Source: Flavobacteriaceae bacterium MAR_2009_75 (GTDB lineage: Bacteria; Bacteroidota; Bacteroidia; Flavobacteriales; Flavobacteriaceae). Taken from it: a stretch of DNA of 64,000 bases. A model generated the notes under the pieces. That model did not search any database. It had not been told where the DNA came from and saw only the letters and a list, made by a program, of their open reading frames with translations. Shown one piece after another: positions 43,115-51,485 of the stretch; the first letter of the stretch is position 1, and each line of letters opens with the position of its first letter. A program made the translations under genes and the position numbers. The stretch covers positions 1,014,501-1,078,500 of the forward strand of contig PHTZ01000001.1 in NCBI GenBank assembly GCA_002813285.1, in the 5' to 3' direction.

Positions 43115-44837
43115 GCTTTCTCAAATTCTGATAAGCGATTCTTTCACTGATTGCAGATGGTATTTCGGTCTGGTCGAAATAAAAAACAGCTTCTTTTGTT
43201 CGCACGAACAAATGTTGCTTGGTAAGTACATCTATTATGCCGCTAGTAAAAATGATATCTCTTGTTGGGCCAATAGCACCAGCTATATAGAACTGCAAAC
43301 CTCGGCCATGAAGATCATCAATAACCCTTATCAACATTTGAGCAGCACTTGAGTCGATATAGTTAATGGCCTCGGCATTTAAAATGATGCCCTTCAGTGA
43401 ACTGCCTTTAAGATCAATATATTTATATAGCTGCTTTTTAAAAAAGTTTTTATTACCGAAATAGAGTTGCGAATCAAATCTGACAATGAGTAAATCTTCA
43501 CGAAGTTCTACTTCATTACTAAATCGATCTTTATTCTTATAGTAGTCAGAACCTTCAATTTTTCCTAGAATGGCGAAATGGGGTTTTGAACTTTTATAGA
43601 CCATAATCAAAAGAGATAAGAGCACACCTATCAAAATACCTTGTGTAATGCCTATAAATAAAGTAATCAGAAATGTAATCACTAAAATCGCCAACTCATC
43701 TTTGCGATATGACCATAAGTTTTTTGGGTATTCGATATCAATCAAACCCACAACGGAAACCATAATTATACTAGCCAAGACCGCATTGGGCAAATAATAA
43801 AATAAAGGTGTCAAGTACAACAATGTTACCACAACCATCATCACACTAAAAAGTAATGCAACCGTCGTTTTGGCTCCCGAAGACCCGTTTATTGCCGAAC
43901 GGGAAAAGCTTCCGGTAATAGGGTATGATTGAAACAATGAGCCCAATAGATTTGAAGCACCAATAGCTATCAATTCTTGATTCGCCACCACAGTTTCCTC
44001 CCCGTTCTTTTCTTCAAGGGACTTACCTATCGAAATGGCCTCTAAGTATCCGATCAAAGCCAATGTAAAGGCTATCGGTGCAATTTCAAGCAAATTATTA
44101 ATGGCTAAGTTAGGTAGATCAAAATGGGGTAAACCTGTAGGTATACTGCCTACAATTTTAACTCCGTACGATTGTAAATTGAACAGATATACCGCTAGAA
44201 TACCCACAATTACTACAACCAGAACAGCTGGTATTTTACGATTCAACCGTTTAAAGAGTATAATAAAAAATATACCGACCAAGCCTATAAGCAAATCAAC
44301 AGTATTGGTTTCCGGTAGTTTTATAGCTGCATTATATATCATCTCATGGAAACGGTTGCTTTTCTCGATTGTGGCTCCTAACAAATGTTTTAACTGGCTA
44401 AAAATAATAATCAGTGCCGCTGCAGATGTAAACCCACTTATCACCGGTTTAGATAGAAAGTTGACCAAAAAACCCATGCGTAGAACGCCCAATGCAATTT
44501 GTATTGCGCCGACCATAAATGCCAGCAGTACCGCCATGGCTACGTAGTTCTCTCCTCCAGTAGCTAGAAAGGGCACCAGCCCAGCTGCCACCAAAAGAGA
44601 ATCCATCGCAACGGGACCAACTGCCATTTGTCTCGAAGTACCCAAAAAAGCATAAGCAACTATTGGAACCAATGAAGCATATAGGCCATATACAGGAGGT
44701 AAACCTGCAATCATGGCATAAGCCATACCTTGAGGAATCAAAATGATACCAACGGTGAGACCTGCCAAAATATCTTTTGTGAACCAACTTTTATTATAAG
44801 CCGGCAACCATTGCAAAAACGGAAAGAAGTTTCGCAT
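43110..44837 (-). CDS. SulP-family inorganic anion transporter
   Basis: A 575-residue transporter for sulfate or related anions (possibly sulfite or bicarbonate). About 12 hydrophobic spans fill residues 20-425 (family block GIILIPQGMAYAMIAGLPPVYGLY and the SFSRSAINGSSGAKT segment). A C-terminal STAS domain (about 440-555) contains INYIDSSAAQMLIRV. The start at 44837 (MRNFFPFLQWLPAY) is chosen over 44855 because it begins the conserved LPxY block and the predicted promoter lies between them. A -7 box ends 4 nt before this ATG, so the message is probably leaderless. Next to persulfide dioxygenase and a Crp/Fnr regulator, export of the sulfite/sulfate product is a reasonable guess. Confidence 0.9.
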   Translation of the reverse strand: MRNFFPFLQWLPAYNKSWFTKDILAGLTVGIILIPQGMAYAMIAGLPPVYGLYASLVPIVAYAFLGTSRQMAVGPVAMDSLLVAAGLVPFLATGGENYVAMAVLLAFMVGAIQIALGVLRMGFLVNFLSKPVISGFTSAAALIIIFSQLKHLLGATIEKSNRFHEMIYNAAIKLPETNTVDLLIGLVGIFFIILFKRLNRKIPAVLVVVIVGILAVYLFNLQSYGVKIVGSIPTGLPHFDLPNLAINNLLEIAPIAFTLALIGYLEAISIGKSLEEKNGEETVVANQELIAIGASNLLGSLFQSYPITGSFSRSAINGSSGAKTTVALLFSVMMVVVTLLYLTPLFYYLPNAVLASIIMVSVVGLIDIEYPKNLWSYRKDELAILVITFLITLFIGITQGILIGVLLSLLIMVYKSSKPHFAILGKIEGSDYYKNKDRFSNEVELREDLLIVRFDSQLYFGNKNFFKKQLYKYIDLKGSSLKGIILNAEAINYIDSSAAQMLIRVIDDLHGRGLQFYIAGAIGPTRDIIFTSGIIDVLTKQHLFVRTKEAVFYFDQTEIPSAISERIAYQNLRKR

Positions 44838-44841
44838 GAGA

Positions 44842-44849
44842 CAAAGGTA
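44842..44849 (-). promoter_or_regulatory. -7 box of the SulP gene
   Basis: TACCTTTG on the minus strand, a perfect TAnnTTTG match ending 4 nt before the ATG and 20 bp downstream of the Crp/Fnr-type palindrome. Transcription would begin at or within a few bases of the start codon. Confidence 0.6.
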
Positions 44850-44869
44850 AAACAAATTGCAGCCCTATA

Positions 44870-44885
44870 TGTGACTTGGGTTACA
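44870..44885. promoter_or_regulatory. Crp/Fnr-type operator upstream of the SulP gene
   Basis: TGTGAC-TTGG-GTTACA, an inverted repeat with one mismatched pair (TGTGAC against TGTAAC). It shares the form TGTRAC-N4-GTTAC with the site at 43099-43114 and has almost the same distance to its -7 box (20 versus 21 bp). It lies between the end of the Crp/Fnr gene and the SulP start. Confidence 0.65.
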
Positions 44886-44914
44886 TGTTCGCTGGTTGCG
44901 ATTCTAAAGATTAT

Positions 44915-45547
44915 TTAGAGGACCAATACTTTAATCTGATTTCTGTGCATCTCTATTTTGTCTTCATTTTCAAGCTTTTTCAACAACCGCGAAATCACCA
45001 CTCGAGACGTATTAAGATCGTAAGCTATCTCTTGGTGCGTTGTTTGTATAACTTCATCGTGATTGACTTTGGCCTTATCTTGAAGATGCTTGAGCAAACG
45101 TCCATCCATCCGCATAAAAGCCAAGGTGTCAACGGTCTCCAGTAGTTCCATCATTCTGGTATGGTAACTGTCTAAAATAAACTGTCGCCATGATTGATAT
45201 TTGGCCATCCATACTTCCATCTGGCTTACCGGAATCATCAAAAGCTCAGTATCACTTTCGGCTACCGCCCTTATTTCACTCTTATGTTGCCCCAAACAGC
45301 AAGAAAATGTCATGGCACAGGTATCTCCTTTTTCTAAGAAATACAACAAGAGTTCATCACCCTTATCGTCTTCACGAAGAATTTTTATCGCCCCTTCGAA
45401 CAGTAATGGCATATGGGTAAGTGTTTCACCTATGTCCATAATAACCGTACCTTGACCTATCTTTTTCTGAAGGCCTACACTTTCTATTTCAGAAAGTAGA
45501 GATTCTTCAAAAAGATAACCGTAGTGCTGATTTAACTTTTCATTCAT
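44915..45547 (-). CDS. Crp/Fnr-family regulator with Cys-Cys effector loop
   Basis: A 210-residue protein. A cyclic-nucleotide-type beta-roll (about 25-125) is followed by a dimer helix and a winged helix-turn-helix (about 160-200; HQEIAYDLNTSRVVISRLLK). In the phosphate-binding loop the cAMP-contacting GE motif is absent and the segment reads DTCAMTFSCCLGQHKSEIRA, with Cys77, Cys83 and Cys84. It therefore should not sense cAMP and may respond to sulfane sulfur, metal or redox through these cysteines. The two matching palindromes before SulP and persulfide dioxygenase are probable targets. It follows the epimerase gene with a 9-bp gap and shares its transcript. Confidence 0.88.
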   Translation of the reverse strand: MNEKLNQHYGYLFEESLLSEIESVGLQKKIGQGTVIMDIGETLTHMPLLFEGAIKILREDDKGDELLLYFLEKGDTCAMTFSCCLGQHKSEIRAVAESDTELLMIPVSQMEVWMAKYQSWRQFILDSYHTRMMELLETVDTLAFMRMDGRLLKHLQDKAKVNHDEVIQTTHQEIAYDLNTSRVVISRLLKKLENEDKIEMHRNQIKVLVL

Positions 45548-45556
45548 CGTTATCTA

Positions 45557-46333
45557 TTACAATTTAGTCAACTGAACCTTGAACATCTTTTCAGTAGTTT
45601 TCAAGAATTCGAAACCATCGTGCAGGTTTTGTTGCTCAACAGCATACGGGTAGAATGTAATCGGTTCGATACATAGCATGTTGCTTACCTCTGTCCACAA
45701 CATAAAATTGCCAAAACCTTCGGTGGTAATTTTGAGCTGTTCTTTATCTTGAAGTACTATTTCTGTACAGTTGGGCACCTGAAAAGCTCGACTGCCCACA
45801 TCTAACACCTCTTTTAAGGTTATAGTTTGCTCATCGGCAACTATCTTAGGATTATCACTGTGCAGTCTAAAGGCCGGATGATACCCCAACATAAAAGGCG
45901 TGTCTCGCTCTGCGGAAACCGTAAATGATATATTTAGCCCCTGCTCATTCAATTCAAATTTCTTTTCGAATCCGAAACTATACGTCCAGAACAAGTACTG
46001 CTTGTTCGACTTGTTAGGATATTTAGAATTCAATACCGGTGTTCTCTCGCTGTAATTTTTAGCATATTTTGCTTCAACGGTAGATGTACCCACTAGTTCA
46101 TAATCAAGTTCACGAAGCAAACCATGTTGGTCTTGAATTGCGATATCTCGCGGAGTCTGTACCTGAAATTTAGTATCCGCTGTGGGCCCAATAATAGGAA
46201 ACATCTCAGTATCGGCACTACCCCAGCCGGGGCTTCCTTTTTGATGAATGAATTCGTGCCCATCAACTTGATAACTGACGAGTTCACCCGCATCTATTTT
46301 GACCTCTTGATTTTCTAGTTTCAGAATTTCCAT
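45557..46333 (-). CDS. aldose 1-epimerase family protein
   Basis: A 258-residue beta-sandwich protein of the galactose-mutarotase/YihR-like superfamily. Typical blocks are QKGSPGWGSADTEMFPIIGP, QDQHGLLRELDYEL with the candidate His, FMLGYHPAFRL with the second His and the late IEPITFYP. It catalyses anomer interconversion of an aldose; the sugar is unknown. It lies 12 bp after the cysteine synthase gene and 9 bp before the Crp/Fnr gene, so it belongs to that three-gene operon although its link to sulfur metabolism is not obvious. Confidence 0.85.
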   Translation of the reverse strand: MEILKLENQEVKIDAGELVSYQVDGHEFIHQKGSPGWGSADTEMFPIIGPTADTKFQVQTPRDIAIQDQHGLLRELDYELVGTSTVEAKYAKNYSERTPVLNSKYPNKSNKQYLFWTYSFGFEKKFELNEQGLNISFTVSAERDTPFMLGYHPAFRLHSDNPKIVADEQTITLKEVLDVGSRAFQVPNCTEIVLQDKEQLKITTEGFGNFMLWTEVSNMLCIEPITFYPYAVEQQNLHDGFEFLKTTEKMFKVQLTKL

Positions 46334-46345
46334 AGCTAAATTATA

Positions 46346-47326
46346 TTATACGAACCCTTGTTTCTTCATCCATTCGTCATTAAATATTTTCCCTACATAA
46401 CGGCTACCGTGGTCGTGAAAAAGCACTACAACCACGTCATCTTTTGTGAAATGCTCCTTCAGTTGTAAAACCCCTTTAATGGCCGCACCTGCAGAATTGC
46501 CCAAGAACATGGCCTCTTCTTTGGCCAATCGTTGTGTATATATTGCGGCATCTTTATCGGTCACTTTGGTAAAACCATCAATGATTTTGAAATTCACATT
46601 TTTAGGGAGAATGTCTTCACCGATACCTTCGGTCACATAAGGATATATCTCGTTCTCATCAAAAACCCCTGTCTCGTGATATTTCTTGAACACCGAACCA
46701 TAAGTATCTACGCCCCAAACCTTGACTTTCGGATTTTTCGATTTTAAATATGTACCAACGCCCGAAATAGTACCTCCGGTACCAACGCCCACAACAAAAT
46801 GTGTGACCTTACCGTCAGTCTGCTCCCATATTTCGGGTCCCGTACTTTTGAAATGTGCTTTGGTATTCGATAGGTTATCGTATTGATTCACATACCAGGC
46901 ACCCGGTATTTCGCTGGCCAATCTTTTAGCAGTAGAATAATAACTTCTGGGATCGTCAGGGGCTACATCGGTGGGGCATACATGAACTTCACTCCCCATC
47001 GCCTTCAATATATCTATCTTCTCTTTCGACTGCTTATCGCTCATCACACAGATCAAACGATACCCCTTAATCGTAGCTGCTAGGGCCAGACCCATACCCG
47101 TATTGCCCGAAGTGCCCTCGACAATAGTGCCACCCGGTTCGAGAACACCGGCTTTTTCGGCATCTTCAATCATCTGCAAGGCCATACGATCCTTGACCGA
47201 ATTACCGGGGTTGAAGGTTTCGTATTTGGCTAAAACAGTACAAGGTAATTCCGAAGTCAGTTTATTGAGTTTAACCAAGGGTGTATTGCCAATGGTCTCA
47301 AGTATATTATTTGCATAGTTCATCAT
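46346..47326 (-). CDS. PLP-dependent cysteine synthase family protein
   Basis: A 326-residue fold-type II PLP enzyme making cysteine from O-acetylserine and sulfide (or thiosulfate). The PLP lysine is in GNSVKDRMALQM. The phosphate-binding loops are VEGTSGNTGMG and GVGTGGTISGVG; IGNTPLVKL is the family N-terminal block. Two adjacent ATG codons start the frame and either could be used. It is the first gene of the operon with the epimerase and the Crp/Fnr regulator. CysK and CysM types cannot be separated here, though the MSDKQSKEKIDILKAMGSEV region resembles CysM/cystathionine-synthase-like forms. Confidence 0.9.
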   Translation of the reverse strand: MMNYANNILETIGNTPLVKLNKLTSELPCTVLAKYETFNPGNSVKDRMALQMIEDAEKAGVLEPGGTIVEGTSGNTGMGLALAATIKGYRLICVMSDKQSKEKIDILKAMGSEVHVCPTDVAPDDPRSYYSTAKRLASEIPGAWYVNQYDNLSNTKAHFKSTGPEIWEQTDGKVTHFVVGVGTGGTISGVGTYLKSKNPKVKVWGVDTYGSVFKKYHETGVFDENEIYPYVTEGIGEDILPKNVNFKIIDGFTKVTDKDAAIYTQRLAKEEAMFLGNSAGAAIKGVLQLKEHFTKDDVVVVLFHDHGSRYVGKIFNDEWMKKQGFV

Positions 47327-47381
47327 TCATTAGATTTTGATTTCACCAGTCTTAAGGGAGTCGTGACTAAAAAAAACTGTT

Positions 47382-48623
47382 CTATTCAAACTGAATCGCC
47401 TTTACAGGAGTAATCTTAGTAATTATAAACGAGGGCACCAACAGCATTAACAGGCAAAGAAATAGTACACCAAAATTCAAAAGTAATACAGTTGAAAAAT
47501 CTATATACACCGGTATATAATCAATGTAATACTCCTTTGGATTTGGGAATTTTAAAATTCTGAACTTTTGTTGAATGAATATGGCTCCCAAACCAATTAA
47601 ATTGCCCCAAAAAAGACCTATACCGATCAAATAGGCCGCATTATAAAGAAAAACCTTTCGAATGCTCCAATTTGCCGACCCCAATGCCTTTAACACCCCG
47701 ATCATTTGTGTTCGCTCTAGAATAAGTACCAACAAAGCCGTTATCATGTTAAAGCCGCTTACGATAATAACAATGCCTATAATCAATAAAATATTGAAAT
47801 CAAAAAGATTGATCCATTCGAATATTTTATAGTACTTATCTACTATGGTCTGGGTGTCTAGGGTTGATAAGGTCTTTCCGTAAATCTCTTTACTTTTTTC
47901 ATCGATATCGTCAAAACTGTTTAGAAATATCTCAAAATTGCCGACCTCATCTTTTCCCCATTTGTTCATTCGTTGAATATGCCGAATATCGGTAAATAAG
48001 TAGACCCCGTCAAATTCTTCAAATCCGCTATCGTACAAACCAGAAATGGTAAAACGTCTCTGATTGGGTAATTTTGATACATCGTCATCCTTAAGAAAAA
48101 ATGCATAGAAATTATCGCCGGTCTTAAGATTCAATCGATTGGCCATAAGACGAGACATTAACACCTGCTCGTTCAATTCTCCGCTAAAATCGGGTAATTC
48201 GCCATCAACTATATATTCTTCAAAAACAGACCAGTTGTAGTCTTTGCCCACCCCTTTCGCTAAAATACCTTCGAAGGTTTCTTCGGTACGAATGATACCA
48301 CCTTTACTTGCGACGGCTTGTACATGAGAGATACCATCAATAGTAGTGAACTTAGGGTAGAAATCTTGATTTAATGATACGGGTACTATCGAAACGTCAG
48401 AAGCATTATTATCAAAATTTGAAATTTGAATATGACCGTTAAAGGCAGCAACTTTTTCACGTATTTTGTATTTGAGCCCCACACCGGTACCAACGGCAAT
48501 TAGCATCATAATTAAGCCCAATGCAATCGCTGCAATCGCTATTTTTATTATCGGAGCGGAAATACTAATTTTATGCGCTGCACCCTTGATGAGCCTCTTG
48601 GCCAAAAAATATTCAAAATTCAA
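47382..48623 (-). CDS. FtsX/LolC-type ABC transporter permease
   Basis: A 413-residue inner-membrane permease of the FtsX/MacB/LolCE superfamily. One TM is near residues 25-50, followed by a periplasmic MacB-PCD-like domain (about 50-260) and three C-terminal TMs (about 275-300, 320-345, 375-400) with the FtsX signature ILERTQMIGVLKALGS. LolC/E proteins of this kind release lipoproteins toward the outer membrane; the matching ATPase gene is not adjacent. The start is TTG (48623-48621): the frame begins NFEYFLAKRLI, where relatives begin, and no ATG lies upstream. Confidence 0.88.
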   Translation of the reverse strand: MNFEYFLAKRLIKGAAHKISISAPIIKIAIAAIALGLIMMLIAVGTGVGLKYKIREKVAAFNGHIQISNFDNNASDVSIVPVSLNQDFYPKFTTIDGISHVQAVASKGGIIRTEETFEGILAKGVGKDYNWSVFEEYIVDGELPDFSGELNEQVLMSRLMANRLNLKTGDNFYAFFLKDDDVSKLPNQRRFTISGLYDSGFEEFDGVYLFTDIRHIQRMNKWGKDEVGNFEIFLNSFDDIDEKSKEIYGKTLSTLDTQTIVDKYYKIFEWINLFDFNILLIIGIVIIVSGFNMITALLVLILERTQMIGVLKALGSANWSIRKVFLYNAAYLIGIGLFWGNLIGLGAIFIQQKFRILKFPNPKEYYIDYIPVYIDFSTVLLLNFGVLFLCLLMLLVPSFIITKITPVKAIQFE

Positions 48624-48626
48624 TAT

Positions 48627-49895
48627 ATGGCATTTTTATCCTCTTTCAAAAGTACATTTTTCATTTGGTTTTTGGTCTTTTCCTCATGTGCAAACCAAGA
48701 GAAAGCCAACAATACGGTTACCAAGACCAATGTGCAGGTAGAAGACTCGGTAATTGCCCCTCCGATAACTGTTGGTGCTAACCGAACAGAGCGTTATGTC
48801 AATGACCTTCTAAATAAAAAAGTGGGAATTGTAGCCAATCAGACCAGTGTTATTTTCAAAGCTACCGATCCTGAAGGCGATTCGACCCAAGCACCTTTTA
48901 GATATGAGCATTTGGTCGATTCTTTACTCGCCATGAATGTTGACATTAAAACGGTGTTCGCTCCGGAACACGGATTTCGAGGAGCGGCAGATGCAGGTGA
49001 GAAGGTAAAAGACAGTATAGACCCAAAAACTGGTATTCCTCTAATTTCTTTATACGGAAAGAACAGAAAGCCATCAGCTGCCCAATTGAATGATTTAGAT
49101 GTTATCGTTTTCGATATTCAAGATGTAGGTGTCAGATTTTACACCTATATCGCAACCTTACAGTTGGTCATGGAGGCTTGTGCCGAAAACGGGAAACCCA
49201 TTATTGTTCTAGACCGCCCCAACCCCAACGCCCATTATATCGATGGCCCGACTATGGAAAAGGCCCATACCGGATTTTTAGGAATGACCGAAATACCCTT
49301 GGTATATGGTATGACTATTGGAGAATATGCACAAATGCTGAATGGTGAGGGTTGGCTCGAAGGTGGAAAAAAAGCGGATTTGAAAGTTATTTCTTTGGAT
49401 AATTGGACGTACGAGACCGAGTACTCTTTACCCATACGACCTTCCCCAAACCTACCGAATGACAAATCTATTAATCTTTACCCCAGTTTAGGTCTCTTTG
49501 AAGGCACTAATATTAACGCCGGTCGTGGAACGGAATATCAATTTCAACGCTATGGAGCTTCTTTTTTAGATAGTACGCAATACAGTTTCAGTTACATTCC
49601 GAAACCGAACTTTGGATCGAAGCACCCAAAAGAAGAAGGTAAAAAATGCTTTGGAAAAGATCTATCTGAAATACCCAAGAAAAACGAAGTTTCACTGCAC
49701 TGGGTAATTGATGCGTATATGAATGCGAAAGACAAAAGCTTGGTCTTCAATACAAGTGGTTTTACTAAACATGCCGGGACCAAAAAACTGCAACAGCAGA
49801 TAGAAGAGGGGCTCAAAGAAGAAGAAATTAAGGCCGGTTGGCAACCTCAATTGGAAGAATTTAAAAAAATCAGGGCGAAATATCTAATGTATTAA
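48627..49895 (+). CDS. DUF1343 (NamZ-like) exo-beta-N-acetylmuramidase lipoprotein
   Basis: A 422-residue protein of the DUF1343 family; its founding member NamZ removes N-acetylmuramic acid from peptidoglycan fragments (GH171). A signal peptide with lipobox (LVFSSC) is at residues 1-20. The family's conserved blocks follow: KKVGIVANQTSV, VFAPEHGFRGAADAGEKVKD, VFDIQDVGVRFYTYI, and SPNLPNDKSINLYPSLGLFEG (here only the first part is quoted as a motif). The start at 48627 is preferred to 48573 because it places the lipoprotein signal at the N-terminus. It would act in peptidoglycan recycling at the envelope. Confidence 0.9.
   Translation: MAFLSSFKSTFFIWFLVFSSCANQEKANNTVTKTNVQVEDSVIAPPITVGANRTERYVNDLLNKKVGIVANQTSVIFKATDPEGDSTQAPFRYEHLVDSLLAMNVDIKTVFAPEHGFRGAADAGEKVKDSIDPKTGIPLISLYGKNRKPSAAQLNDLDVIVFDIQDVGVRFYTYIATLQLVMEACAENGKPIIVLDRPNPNAHYIDGPTMEKAHTGFLGMTEIPLVYGMTIGEYAQMLNGEGWLEGGKKADLKVISLDNWTYETEYSLPIRPSPNLPNDKSINLYPSLGLFEGTNINAGRGTEYQFQRYGASFLDSTQYSFSYIPKPNFGSKHPKEEGKKCFGKDLSEIPKKNEVSLHWVIDAYMNAKDKSLVFNTSGFTKHAGTKKLQQQIEEGLKEEEIKAGWQPQLEEFKKIRAKYLMY
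48647..48654 (-). promoter_or_regulatory. candidate -7 box of the FtsX-type permease inside the divergent gene
   Basis: TACTTTTG on the minus strand, a perfect TAnnTTTG match, 23 bp upstream of the TTG start and inside the coding sequence of the NamZ-like gene. The two start codons are only 3 bp apart, so such an overlapping promoter is required. Confidence 0.4.
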
Positions 49896-50329
49896 GCAAT
49901 CTTCAGATTAAGAATAATCTTGCGTACATTCAACCAAAACATGCTTACCGTGGTAGACAGTTTATCTGAAAAATCAGCAAGCATTAGAATATTCTTTTCA
50001 AAATTCTGCAATTCGGATTTACTCAAGCTATGTACCCCAGGGTCAAAGTAGGCCATATTCCAATCTGAAAAACTACGTTCATCATCTAATTCTTCACTGA
50101 CCAGCCGCACTTTTGAATGTCTTGGGTCTTTTTTTATTACCTTATAGAGAGAACGCACTTGCTCGCGCTCACCCTCTAGAATCTGAACAAACGAACCATT
50201 ATGATAAACGAGACACCCCGTAATGTTCATCGATTTATTGTGATTTCTGGCACTTGCAAGAATTTCATTCACACCATTAGTATCAAAAGGTGTCTTGGCA
50301 TTTGATTCATAGGTAAGTTTATATATCAT
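49892..50329 (-). CDS. BLUF-domain blue-light sensor protein (second copy)
   Basis: A 145-residue BLUF protein with the flavin residues Tyr7, Asn31, Gln49, Trp90 and Met92, each one position later than in the first copy. It shares LTYES, ITGCL, VQILEG, PRHSKV and DWNMAYF. The C-terminal helical tail differs more, which suggests different partners. It is convergent with the NamZ-like gene and overlaps it by 4 bp (49892-49895). A -7 box lies 20 bp upstream of the ATG. Confidence 0.9.
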   Translation of the reverse strand: MIYKLTYESNAKTPFDTNGVNEILASARNHNKSMNITGCLVYHNGSFVQILEGEREQVRSLYKVIKKDPRHSKVRLVSEELDDERSFSDWNMAYFDPGVHSLSKSELQNFEKNILMLADFSDKLSTTVSMFWLNVRKIILNLKIA

Positions 50330-50349
50330 CTACTGAATTTCGTTAAGCA

Positions 50350-50357
50350 CAAAAATA
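50350..50357 (-). promoter_or_regulatory. -7 box of the second BLUF gene
   Basis: TATTTTTG on the minus strand, a perfect TAnnTTTG match; a TTG triplet lies 16 bp further upstream, close to the -33 spacing. Confidence 0.5.
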
Positions 50358-50379
50358 CTATAATGTCTATGACCAAAGG

Positions 50380-51249
50380 CTATTTATCAAAAGCCTGTTC
50401 AACGGAATAGTCTTCAATGGGCGCAAGACCGGTCGGTTTTCTATACTTATGAAAGGGTTGCTTGAGCAATCCTTTAATGCTGGCGTTTTCTATTTCATCT
50501 GGAAAAGTGTCGACACCATAGACAATTTTATCTCTATCGAACTTCATATAAGTGCCGAAAAGACGGTCCCAAATCGAAAAAATGTTTCCATAATTTGAAT
50601 CGGTATAAGGTAGTTTATAATGGTGGTGCACCTTATGCATATCTGGGGAAACGATGATATAACTGATAAGTTCATCGACTTTATGGGGCAATTTTATGTT
50701 CGCATGGCTGAACTGTGTAGCAACCAAAGAAAGTGATTGGTACAGCATCACAATACCTATAGGAGTACCAATAATAAAGACACCGGCCAAGGTGAACGTA
50801 AAGCGAATCATGCTTTCTAAAGGATGGTGGCGGTTCGCAGTTGTCGTATCCACATTATGATCGGTATGGTGTACCAAATGAACCATCCAGAGGGGTTTTA
50901 CTTTATGCTCTACTAAATGTGGCAAATACGCACCGATTAAATCCAACAGCAAGACACCTAAAATCACATAGGCCCATAGCGGTATTTCAGGCAGCCAATT
51001 AATAATTCCGAAATTGTTGATGGCAGTCCAATCCGCGGTTTTTAAAAGTAGAAAAGCCAAAGCAAAGTTGACGATTATCGTCGTAAATGTGAAAAAGAGG
51101 TTCGGCAACGCATGTCTCCATTTTTTATATTTGAAGCGAAAAAGAGGTACAGCACCTTCAAGAATCCAGAAAAACGTAATGCCGCCGACTAGAATTAGTG
51201 AACGGTGTAGCGAAGGTATACTTTCAAAATAATTTATGAGTGACTCCAT
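50380..51249 (-). CDS. sterol desaturase/fatty-acid hydroxylase family membrane protein
   Basis: A 289-residue membrane di-iron oxygenase of the FA-hydroxylase superfamily. Four hydrophobic spans are at about 17-35, 48-68, 90-110 and 150-170. The His boxes are in order: HLVEH, HLVHHTDHNVD, and HKVHHHYKLPYTD near residue 210. This group includes C-5 sterol desaturases, carotenoid hydroxylases and alkylglycerol-type enzymes; the substrate is unknown. It starts 51 bp upstream of the second BLUF gene on the same strand and may share a transcript with it. Confidence 0.88.
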   Translation of the reverse strand: MESLINYFESIPSLHRSLILVGGITFFWILEGAVPLFRFKYKKWRHALPNLFFTFTTIIVNFALAFLLLKTADWTAINNFGIINWLPEIPLWAYVILGVLLLDLIGAYLPHLVEHKVKPLWMVHLVHHTDHNVDTTTANRHHPLESMIRFTFTLAGVFIIGTPIGIVMLYQSLSLVATQFSHANIKLPHKVDELISYIIVSPDMHKVHHHYKLPYTDSNYGNIFSIWDRLFGTYMKFDRDKIVYGVDTFPDEIENASIKGLLKQPFHKYRKPTGLAPIEDYSVEQAFDK

Positions 51250-51485
51250 GTATCGAGATGCTGAAACAGAATGGTTTAAGTCGTAAACTTTATCTTTTAG
51301 AAATATACAAAATTTAAATCATTAGCTTTTGTGAACTGAGGTATTCACTAATACATGGTAATCTTTTCATTAAATGAGCTTCTGAAATTGTTTTATTGGT
51401 CATCTGAAAACTTAATATAACATTGATATTATTTTATCTCCGCATCCTTGAACAACCTTCTTCTCTAATACTGTCCTATTTCTAG

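Noticed and set aside
44035-44547. A 170-codon plus-strand frame inside the SulP gene
   Set aside because: It is a mirror of the hydrophobic transporter sequence; the SulP frame has full family coverage.
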